Shown: piece by piece, positions 52,577-61,150 of the stretch
Layout: the number at the start of each line of letters is the position of its first letter
Position numbering within the stretch: position 1 is the first letter of the stretch
Origin: Salinibius halmophilus
GTDB taxonomy: Bacteria > Pseudomonadota > Gammaproteobacteria > Pseudomonadales > Natronospirillaceae
Assembly (NCBI RefSeq): GCF_003577475.1
Contig: NZ_QPEP01000001.1
Location: 113,830 to 177,829 of the forward strand
Length of the DNA: 64,000 nucleotides
Direction: 5' to 3'
Position numbers and translations under genes: made by a program
The notes under the pieces: model-generated
The model's database searches: none
The model's input: only the letters and a program-made list of their open reading frames with translations
What the model was told of the DNA's origin: nothing

Positions 52577-53463
52577 TGGTAGAACACCGCCACAACCTGT
52601 GGATAAAGAAAATCTTAGCGCATGGTTTTCTATTATTATTTCTGGCGCTTATTTTATTCCCATTTTTTATGGTGTTGTCGATTTCACTGCGTGAGGGAAA
52701 CTTCGCCACCGGTGGCTTAATTCCTGACCGGCCGACACTAGAACATTGGATATTGGCTTTTGGTTTCGACTATACCCGTGCCGATGGCACCATAATCGAA
52801 CCACCATTCCCCGTACTGCTATGGCTATGGAACTCAATCAAGGTGTCGACAATTGCTTCGGCAGGCATATTGCTATTATCAACAACGGCAGCTTATGCGT
52901 TCGCACGTATGAAATTTAGAGGACGCGGCGCCCTGCTCGACTCACTGCTAATTATCCAGATGTTTCCTGCATCATTGGCCGTGGTTGCCATTTACGCAAT
53001 TTTTGATGCCCTAGGTGAGGTGTCCCCCCTATTAGGGATTGATAGCCATGTTTCTTTAGTGCTGGCCTACATAAGCGGCATTACCTTGCACGTTTGGACG
53101 ATTAAGGGGTATTTCGACTCCATTGACCCAGCCCTTGATAAAGCCGCTGCGATAGATGGCGCTAGCCCATGGCAAACTTTCCGCTACATTTTCCTTCCGC
53201 TGTCATTGCCAATTTTGGCTGTGGTGTTTGTCCTCGCGTTCATATTTATGATCGGCGAGTATCCTGTTGCTTCAGTACTGTTGCGCGAAACTGACCAAAT
53301 GACGTTAGCGATTGGCGCCCGCCAGTACTTACAAGAAAACAACTACCGCTGGGGCGACTTCGCTGCTGCGGCAATATTGTCCGGCCTACCCATCACCATC
53401 GTCTTTCTCTACGCTCAGAAATTCCTCGTAGCAGGCCTAAGCGACGGCGGGGTTAAGGGGTGA
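52573..53463 (+). CDS. malG: Maltose-type ABC permease MalG
   Basis: This 296-residue permease has six helices and the EAA loop [28 protein letters not shown], and ends in GLSDGGVKG. It is the partner of MalF. Two adjacent ATG codons (52573, 52576) are possible starts. It closes the malEFG transcript. Downstream lies a 480-base repeat-filled gap. Confidence 0.93.
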   Translation: MMVEHRHNLWIKKILAHGFLLLFLALILFPFFMVLSISLREGNFATGGLIPDRPTLEHWILAFGFDYTRADGTIIEPPFPVLLWLWNSIKVSTIASAGILLLSTTAAYAFARMKFRGRGALLDSLLIIQMFPASLAVVAIYAIFDALGEVSPLLGIDSHVSLVLAYISGITLHVWTIKGYFDSIDPALDKAAAIDGASPWQTFRYIFLPLSLPILAVVFVLAFIFMIGEYPVASVLLRETDQMTLAIGARQYLQENNYRWGDFAAAAILSGLPITIVFLYAQKFLVAGLSDGGVKG

Positions 53464-53481
53464 AACCCGGTGCCGAAGGCA

Positions 53482-53499
53482 GAAAACGCATGCGTTTTC
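53482..53499. repeat. 18-bp perfect palindrome after malG
   Basis: GAAAACGCATGCGTTTTC is its own complement. It lies 19 bases after malG and is terminator-like in position, but has no following T run. A nearby GGCCAT-GG-ATGGCC forms a second small stem. Confidence 0.55.
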
Positions 53500-53524
53500 A
53501 GGGTTGAACGACAGGCCATGGATG

Positions 53525-53666
53525 GCCTGGCTGGGAGCCCCCGCACGGACGCATCACCCCGTAAGCCGATAGGCGCCAAACCCCGATTTTGCGTAGCCTG
53601 GCTGGGAGCCACCGCATGGACGCATTGCCCCGTAAGCCGATAGGCGCCAAATCCCGGTTTTGCGCA
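53525..53666. repeat. 71-bp tandem duplication between malG and katG
   Basis: Two units start at 53525 and 53596 (GCCTGGCTGGGAGCC...), 71 bases apart and about 90 percent alike, with TAAGCCGATAGGCGCC inside each. The gap 53464-53943 also holds an 18-bp palindrome, a 31-bp dispersed repeat copy, and a final katG leader without a gene. I saw no OxyR-like site I could support. Confidence 0.85.
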
Positions 53667-53710
53667 GTCCAAAGCGCTATACAACCCACGCCCAACACTC
53701 ATCAACCGGC

Positions 53711-53741
53711 GTAGGTTTTTCGAAGCGAAGCTTCGGGAAAC
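53711..53741 (+). repeat. 31-bp dispersed repeat, diverged copy
   Basis: GTAGGTTTTTCGAAGC...CTTCGGGAAAC has the same length and same ends as the copies at 3297-3327, 36385-36415 and 36462-36492. The inner hairpin has been replaced by CGAAG/CTTCG arms, and the pairing is kept. Confidence 0.65.
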
Positions 53742-53910
53742 ATCTGAAACTAGACTCCCGGTTTTGCGAAGCCCGACCCGTTGCCCAGCGCTATACGCGC
53801 TGTACAACCTACTCCGCTCATTCATTATTTCCCACCACCATTTATTTTTTAAATAACTAATGGCAACAAACTCAATTGGCGGTAAACAGTCTCTGGGTCT
53901 AAACATATAG

Positions 53911-56109
<2,199 letters not shown>

Positions 56110-56115
56110 CAACTC

Positions 56116-56136
56116 GGGGGCTTAGGCCCCCTTTTT
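56116..56136 (+). terminator. Rho-independent terminator of katG
   Basis: GGGGGC-TTAG-GCCCCC followed by TTTTT, 7 bases after the katG stop. Confidence 0.93.
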
Positions 56137-56196
56137 ATTGATTCGTTAACAGTAATATGGATAGTAAATCGTGCATGCACTAAATAAGGACAACCC

Positions 56197-56427
56197 ATGT
56201 ATCAGTTCCTCACCGATGAATCAGTGGTCACCCATATAAAACTAACTGACGCGACCGCCGAAGAAGAGAAGCGCCAGCTAATGGATCAAGGCTTTAAGCT
56301 TGTTGGCGACCCGATCGAAGCAAACGATGCTCGTCATGCTACTGCACTACTTAAAGAGCGTTCGCAGAACGAATGGAAGTCATTTGCTCTTGTTACCATT
56401 GCCACGGGGTTAATCGTAAGCCCATAA
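56197..56427 (+). CDS. Small hypothetical protein
   Basis: This 76-residue protein has an acidic N-terminal part with a helical, charged middle (TDATAEEEKRQLMDQGFKLVGDPIEANDARHATALLKE) and a hydrophobic end (WKSFALVTIATGLIVSP) that could be a short helix. I do not recognise it. ATG with AAGGACAA upstream. Its own terminator follows, so it appears monocistronic. Confidence 0.65.
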   Translation: MYQFLTDESVVTHIKLTDATAEEEKRQLMDQGFKLVGDPIEANDARHATALLKERSQNEWKSFALVTIATGLIVSP

Positions 56428-56457
56428 CAAATATTGCTTGCGCCCTTACTAGCATCT

Positions 56458-56492
56458 AGGCTTATCAAAGAAACTGTTTGATGAGCCTTTTT
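56458..56492 (+). terminator. Rho-independent terminator overlapping the EAL start region
   Basis: AGGCTTATCAAA (56458-56469) pairs with TTTGATGAGCCT (56477-56488; one mismatch), with a 7-base loop and TTTTT. It should end the transcript of the small gene, and it reaches to the base before the EAL ATG at 56493. Confidence 0.75.
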
Positions 56493-57230
56493 ATGTCCTG
56501 CAAGCATTGCCAGTCTGTCCCCGAACTTGATTTTGCATTCACCATGGCATTTCAACCCATTGTTAGGGTGTCTAACCGCTCGGTATTTGCCTACGAGGCG
56601 CTAGTGCGGGGGCCTAACCAAGAAGGCGCGGGCCATGTTCTTGCACAAGTTAACGAAGAAAATCGTTATCGCTTTGACCAAAATTGCCGGGTGAAAGCCA
56701 TTGAGCTCGCCAGTCAGCTTGGCATCACTGAGAAAGTTAGCATTAACTTTCTGCCTAGAGCGGTTTATCAACCTGCAAGCTGCATTCATACAACCGTTCA
56801 GGCCGCCGAAGACCACGATTTTCCACTTAATCAAATTATGTTTGAGCTTACCGAATCGGAAGCGCTGAATAGCATCAAGCACATTAAATATATCGTTGAC
56901 TATTACCACGAGCGTGGTTTCACCACGGCCATTGATGATTTTGGCGCTGGTTATTCTGGCCTAAACATGTTGGCGCAGCTCAAAACTGACATCGTAAAGC
57001 TAGATATGGCGCTGGTTCGCGACATTGACAGCAATGCCACCAAACAGATTATTGTTCGCCATACCTGCAACATGATGACAGACCTTGGCATTACCGTACT
57101 GGCCGAGGGCATTGAAACTGTGGATGAGTTCGAGTGGCTAAAGGCACTAGGGGTCGACTTGATGCAAGGTTATTTATTCGCCAAACCGGGTTTTGAATGC
57201 TTGCCTAACATCGACTGGCCTACCGCTTAA
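56493..57230 (+). CDS. Stand-alone EAL-domain cyclic di-GMP phosphodiesterase
   Basis: This 246-residue protein is essentially an EAL domain. Catalytic landmarks are all present: YEALVRGP, VSINFLP, FELTESE, AIDDFGAGYSG, DIVKLDM, LAEGIET and MQGYLFAKP. It should hydrolyse cyclic di-GMP. A short N-terminal CKHC motif precedes it and could bind metal. I take the ATG at 56493; ATG 56481 and TTG 56478 are in frame but lie inside the terminator. No strong ribosome site is visible. The protein is a counterpart to the globin-coupled cyclase at 15.7-16.8 kb. Confidence 0.9.
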   Translation: MSCKHCQSVPELDFAFTMAFQPIVRVSNRSVFAYEALVRGPNQEGAGHVLAQVNEENRYRFDQNCRVKAIELASQLGITEKVSINFLPRAVYQPASCIHTTVQAAEDHDFPLNQIMFELTESEALNSIKHIKYIVDYYHERGFTTAIDDFGAGYSGLNMLAQLKTDIVKLDMALVRDIDSNATKQIIVRHTCNMMTDLGITVLAEGIETVDEFEWLKALGVDLMQGYLFAKPGFECLPNIDWPTA

Positions 57231-57246
57231 TTATTATCTTCTTATC

Positions 57247-57402
57247 CAATGCCATTAACTTAAGCATTTGGAGCGGTCGTGGAACTCGATAATCGACACG
57301 GCACAAGTACGTCCCTGTAGCCTCGACACCCGCTCCCTGCGGGTGACGGTCTCTTATCGAGCACCGCGACCACTTTGGATAAAGCTTAAGTTAATGGCAT
57401 TG
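57247..57402. mobile_element. MITE-like element with 19-bp terminal inverted repeats
   Basis: Perfect inverted ends, CAATGCCATTAACTTAAGC (57247-57265) and its complement (57384-57402), bound a 156-base element without an ORF of its own. The inverted repeat extends inward imperfectly (GGTCGTGGAACTCGATAA against TTATCGAGCACCGCGACC), and a CACCCGC/GCGGGTG hairpin lies in its centre (57327-57345). The direct repeat CTTCTTATC abuts the left end (57238-57246) and lies one base outside the right end (57404-57412), as a target duplication of 9-10 bp would. The size suggests a derivative of a DDE insertion sequence, possibly IS4-like; no transposase is present. Confidence 0.75.
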
Positions 57403-57469
57403 ACTTCTTATCTCTGTACCGCAATGTTAGGCTTAGCCCTTTGTTATAAAAGACCAAGGGAGGTCGAGC

Positions 57470-57907
57470 ATGATTGAGCCAATAAACGAAGGAAATTTAG
57501 AGGCCGTTCTGCCATTATTTCGCCAGTATCAGGAGTTTTATCGAGTTAGCGATATAAACGACGACAAGAATCGGACTTTCTTAAATCAGTTTGGCGAAGG
57601 AAAACCAACTGGCTGCTTATTTGGCTTTCGCCACAACCACCAGCTGGTAGCGTTCGCAACCGTTTATTTTAGTTTTAACAGCACCATCACCAGCAAAGTA
57701 GCCGTGATGAACGACCTGTACACCGCACCCGATGCGCGTGGTTTAGGGATTGCCAAACAACTCATCCAACATTGTCGCGATTATGCGATCGACCAAGGTG
57801 CAGCCCGCCTGCAATGGGTCACCGCGCCAGACAATAGTACCGCTCAAGCAGTGTATGAAGCACTACCGACCAAATCCAGTCAGTGGTTGTTTTATACTTT
57901 AAGCTAG
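57470..57907 (+). CDS. GNAT-family N-acetyltransferase
   Basis: This 145-residue GNAT has LFRQYQEFYRVSDINDDKNRTFLNQF, strand SFNSTITSKVAVMNDLYTAPDARGLGIAKQLIQH (cofactor loop ARGLGIA) and NSTAQAVYEAL. It is related to small amine or toxin acetyltransferases; the substrate is unknown. Start ATG with AGGGAGG upstream. It lies just after the MITE-like element. Confidence 0.87.
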   Translation: MIEPINEGNLEAVLPLFRQYQEFYRVSDINDDKNRTFLNQFGEGKPTGCLFGFRHNHQLVAFATVYFSFNSTITSKVAVMNDLYTAPDARGLGIAKQLIQHCRDYAIDQGAARLQWVTAPDNSTAQAVYEALPTKSSQWLFYTLS

Positions 57908-57970
57908 GCACTAAAGCATCATTGCATATATAAATAACTAAACTAAAAATTTCGTACAGCTAACTAAACA

Positions 57971-57998
57971 GGCTATATCAAAATATTTTGATATAGCC
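57971..57998. promoter_or_regulatory. 28-bp perfect palindrome upstream of metN
   Basis: GGCTATATCAAAAT and its exact complement are directly joined, giving a 28-bp self-complementary site with no loop. It lies 2 bases before a TTGCAA -35. It could be an operator for the metNIQ transcript or the terminator of the GNAT gene upstream (CC then TTTG follows). It does not match a MetJ box. Confidence 0.6.
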
Positions 57999-57999
57999 T

Positions 58000-58028
58000 T
58001 TGCAAGCCTTGCGAGTGCACTCTATCAT
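58000..58028 (+). promoter_or_regulatory. Sigma-70 promoter of metNIQ
   Basis: TTGCAA (58000-58005), 17-base spacer and TATCAT (58023-58028), about 30 bases before the metN ATG. Confidence 0.6.
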
Positions 58029-58058
58029 CGCGCCACCTAGTCGATTTGTGGACCCACC

Positions 58059-59069
58059 ATGATAGAGCTCAAATCTGTAAGCAAAACGTTTGGCGATGGC
58101 GAGCAAGCTGTGTATGCGCTCAAAAACATCAACCTCTGCGTGCCTAAGGGTCGAATCTACGGTGTAATCGGTGCATCGGGTGCAGGCAAAAGCACACTGA
58201 TTCGCTGCGTTAACATGCTTGAAGCACCGACTAGCGGGTCTGTTGTCGTAGCAGGGCAAACCCTTACTGAGCTTAATCGCTCGGCACTTAACAAAGCCCG
58301 CCAGCACATTGGCATGATCTTTCAGCATTTTAACTTGCTCAGTAATCGCAATGTTTTCGACAACATCGCCTTACCACTCGAGTTGGCTGGACACCCACCG
58401 AAGTACATAAAGCAGCGAGTCAATGAGCTCATTGCATTAGTTGGCTTAGTTGGCCGTGAACAGGCTTATCCAGCGCAATTGTCGGGTGGCCAAAAACAGC
58501 GAGTTGCCATTGCTCGAGCACTGGCGCCAAAACCTCAGGTGTTGCTGTGCGACGAAGCAACGTCGGCGCTCGACCCTGCTACAACCAAACAAATCCTCGA
58601 CTTGCTCGCAGATATCAACCAACAGCTTGGCATTACGATTTTGCTGATTACCCATGAGATGCAAGTGGTTAAGCAGATCTGCACCGATGTTGCCATTATT
58701 GATGCCGGTGAGTTAGTGGAAGCCGGAACCGTTGGCAGTATTTTTGCCAAGCCGAAAACCGCACAAGCCAAGCGCTTTATTGCCGCCACACAACATGACG
58801 AGCTACCCAAGGCACTGGCCAGTGAACTAAGTGACAACGGTGAGGCCTTGGCTGTACGAATCACATTTTCTGGTAGTGCTCACGATACCGAGCAGCTTTA
58901 TCAGCTTGCCGCTGAGCACCAAGTGGCAGTAAGGCTGTACCAATCCGACTTGGATTATGTGGACGGTGCGTGTTTTGGACACGTGATTGCCGCCCTCAAA
59001 GGCGAACAGCCTGAAGTGATTTGTGCTGCCATCAACGGGGCAAAAGTAGAGGTACTTGGTCGTGTTTAA
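58059..59069 (+). CDS. metN: D-methionine ABC transporter ATP-binding protein
   Basis: This 336-residue ATPase has Walker A GASGAGKST (38-46), Q-loop MIFQHFNLLSNR, signature LSGGQ (141-145), VLLCDEATSALDP and switch His in ITHEMQVVKQICTDVAII. A C-terminal NIL domain (about 260-336) allows methionine feedback inhibition. The ribosome site is weak. The permease gene starts before its stop. Confidence 0.94.
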   Translation: MIELKSVSKTFGDGEQAVYALKNINLCVPKGRIYGVIGASGAGKSTLIRCVNMLEAPTSGSVVVAGQTLTELNRSALNKARQHIGMIFQHFNLLSNRNVFDNIALPLELAGHPPKYIKQRVNELIALVGLVGREQAYPAQLSGGQKQRVAIARALAPKPQVLLCDEATSALDPATTKQILDLLADINQQLGITILLITHEMQVVKQICTDVAIIDAGELVEAGTVGSIFAKPKTAQAKRFIAATQHDELPKALASELSDNGEALAVRITFSGSAHDTEQLYQLAAEHQVAVRLYQSDLDYVDGACFGHVIAALKGEQPEVICAAINGAKVEVLGRV

Positions 59070-59733
59070 CTGGATTAACGAGAACGAACGCTTAATTGGC
59101 TTATTGCTTGAATCATCGTGGGAAACCATTTTGATGGTATTTGTCTCGGGTTTAGTGGCGGTTATTTTTGGCCTACCACTTGCAGTATTGCTGCGCGAAA
59201 CCCAAGCTGGTGGCATGTATGAGCATAAACGCCTGAATCAAATCATTGGGGCCATTGTGAATGCCGGGCGCTCGGTGCCTTTTATCATTTTGCTTGTGGC
59301 CATTATTCCCTTCACCCGTTGGCTAGTGGGTAGCTCCATTGGCACGGCGGCGGCCATCGTGCCACTAGCTGTGGCGGCGGTGCCATTTATCGCACGCTTG
59401 TTCGAGGGTGCCTTGATGGAAGTGCCATCAGGGTTAACCGAGGCGGCGAAAGCTATGGGGGCAACGCCACAGCAAATCATCCTTAAAGTACAGCTACCCG
59501 AAGCACTGCCAGGGCTGATTAACGCCATTACCATCACCTTGGTAACACTGGTCAGCTATTCAGCCATGGCCGGTGCCGTAGGCGGTGGTGGTTTAGGTGA
59601 TGTTGGCATTCGTTATGGCTATCAACGCTTCGATGGCACAGTCATGCTGATTACCATAGTGATGCTGGTGGCCTTTGTGCAACTAATTCAAAGCATTGGC
59701 GACGCCCTAGTTCGCCGCGTAAATCATAGATAG
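59062..59733 (+). CDS. metI: D-methionine ABC transporter permease
   Basis: This 223-residue permease has five helices and the EAA loop TEAAKAMGATPQQIILKVQLPEALPGLINAI, typical of MetI. I use GTG at 59062 with AGAGG at a suitable distance; TTG 59056 is too close to that site. Overlaps metN by 8 bases and is followed by metQ after 9 bases. Confidence 0.93.
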   Translation: MFNWINENERLIGLLLESSWETILMVFVSGLVAVIFGLPLAVLLRETQAGGMYEHKRLNQIIGAIVNAGRSVPFIILLVAIIPFTRWLVGSSIGTAAAIVPLAVAAVPFIARLFEGALMEVPSGLTEAAKAMGATPQQIILKVQLPEALPGLINAITITLVTLVSYSAMAGAVGGGGLGDVGIRYGYQRFDGTVMLITIVMLVAFVQLIQSIGDALVRRVNHR

Positions 59734-59742
59734 GAGTAGAAA

Positions 59743-60531
59743 ATGAAAAAGTTATTCATTGCCGCTACAGCCATTGCCACCCTGCTTACTGGTTGTGGAC
59801 AAAGTGACAACAGCACCCTAAAACTTGGTGTTATGGCAGGCGCTGAAGCGCAAGTAGCCGAAGTTGCCGCACAGGTCGCCGAGCGTGAGTATGGTCTTAG
59901 TGTTGAGTTAATTGAATTTAATGATTACGTGACACCCAACTCAGCCCTCGACGAAGGCTCGATTGATGCCAATGCCTTCCAGCATCGCCCGTATTTAGAT
60001 GCGCAAGTTGCTGACCGCGGCTACGATTTTGAGGTGATTGGCAATACTTTGGTTTACCCAATTGCTGGTTACTCACAGACCATCGAAGCACTAAATGAGC
60101 TTGCCGATGGCGCTAAAATTGCCGTGCCTAACGACCCAACTAACCTAGGTCGGGCTTTAATTCTATTGCAAGCGCAAGGGTTAATTACCCTAGCAGACGG
60201 CGCTGGCTTAGAGGCAACTGTGCTGGATATTGTTAACAACCCAAAGAACCTAGAAATTGTTGAACTAGAAGCACCACAACTGCCACGCGCACTCGCGGAC
60301 GTCGCCATTGCCATTATTAACAATACCTATGCTGCTCAAGTTGACCTTAACCCAAATGACCATGGGCTATTCGTTGAAGACGCAGACTCTCCATACGTAA
60401 ACTTGATTGTAGCGCGCGCCGACAATGCCGACGACCCGCGCTTAACTCAGTTTGTTAAAGCGTATCAAACCGATGAAGTTCTGGCGAAAGCCAACGAGTT
60501 GTTTAACAACGGCGTGGTAAAAGGCTGGTAA
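59743..60531 (+). CDS. metQ: D-methionine-binding lipoprotein
   Basis: This 262-residue substrate-binding lipoprotein has a signal and lipobox (IATLLTGC, Cys 18). It carries the NlpA/MetQ signatures LKLGVMAGAEAQVAEVAAQVAEREYGLSVELIEFNDYVTPNSALDEGSIDANAFQHRPYLD and VPNDPTNLGRALILLQAQGLI. It binds methionine (often both D- and L-forms). GGAG before the ATG. Last gene of metNIQ. Confidence 0.95.
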   Translation: MKKLFIAATAIATLLTGCGQSDNSTLKLGVMAGAEAQVAEVAAQVAEREYGLSVELIEFNDYVTPNSALDEGSIDANAFQHRPYLDAQVADRGYDFEVIGNTLVYPIAGYSQTIEALNELADGAKIAVPNDPTNLGRALILLQAQGLITLADGAGLEATVLDIVNNPKNLEIVELEAPQLPRALADVAIAIINNTYAAQVDLNPNDHGLFVEDADSPYVNLIVARADNADDPRLTQFVKAYQTDEVLAKANELFNNGVVKGW

Positions 60532-60561
60532 GCAATGCCATAGCGGTGCAATGAATTGTTT

Positions 60562-60593
60562 GTATAATCGTTGGGGTCTCTCAACGATTATAC
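60562..60593. other. Strong 12-bp hairpin after metQ
   Basis: GTATAATCGTTG (60562-60573) and CAACGATTATAC (60582-60593) pair perfectly around an 8-base loop. It ends 11 bases before the ATG of the next gene. It may terminate metNIQ or serve as a stem covering a TATAAT-type promoter. Confidence 0.6.
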
Positions 60594-60604
60594 TGGTGAT
60601 TTTC

Positions 60605-61093
60605 ATGTTTATTCGCCAAGCCACGCTAGCTGACATTGACAGCATAGCCGAGCTACACATTCATTCATGGCGCACGGCCTACGCAAGCTTAGTGCCCGCA
60701 GCAACCCTAGCTGCGATGAAAGAGCACGAGTACAGCAAATATTGGCAGAATGTTATTGCCACCAGCCAAGGCAAACTTTTGCTGGCGATGAACCATGGGG
60801 CTTTGCAGGGGTTCTGTCATTTTGAGCGTGATGACAGCACGGCAACCATTAAATCGATTCATGTGCATCCGAGCCAATATCGTCAAGGCATTGCTAGCAT
60901 GCTATTAACCCGCACCCTAACTGAGCTGTCGGATGACGCTTGCTTCAATGTACTGATGTGGACCTTTCAGAAAAACCAAGCAGGTATTGAGTTTCTGCAA
61001 CATCATGGTTTTAGCTTTGATGGCCAGCAAGACCGCAATCGCCACGACAACCTAGCCGAAATGCGCTTTAAAAAAGGGTTGCCGCGGCTGTAG
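60605..61093 (+). CDS. GNAT-family N-acetyltransferase
   Basis: This 162-residue GNAT begins MFIRQATLADIDSIAELHIHSWRTAYASLVP, an opening shared by many RimI-like enzymes. It has the cofactor loop QYRQGIASMLLTRTL and the last motif KNQAGIEFLQHHGFSFDGQQDR. I use the ATG at 60605 rather than the leader from 60551, which would read through the hairpin. It is separate from metNIQ by a hairpin and about 70 bases. Confidence 0.85.
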   Translation: MFIRQATLADIDSIAELHIHSWRTAYASLVPAATLAAMKEHEYSKYWQNVIATSQGKLLLAMNHGALQGFCHFERDDSTATIKSIHVHPSQYRQGIASMLLTRTLTELSDDACFNVLMWTFQKNQAGIEFLQHHGFSFDGQQDRNRHDNLAEMRFKKGLPRL

Positions 61094-61150
61094 CGGCCTT
61101 GAGCTCAGATAAATAGCGGGTGGCACTGCAAGCAATGCCCCCCTATCTAG

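Noticed and set aside
53482-53666. Phage attachment site or integron attC
   Set aside because: There is no integrase and the units are simple tandem duplicates; no core/inverse-core attC sites were seen.
56478-56492. Earlier starts for the EAL gene
   Set aside because: They lie within the terminator stem and loop, so translation from them is unlikely.
57908-58058. MetJ box or SAM riboswitch upstream of metN
   Set aside because: No tandem AGACGTCT-like boxes and no SAM-aptamer pattern are visible; only a 28-bp palindrome and a promoter.
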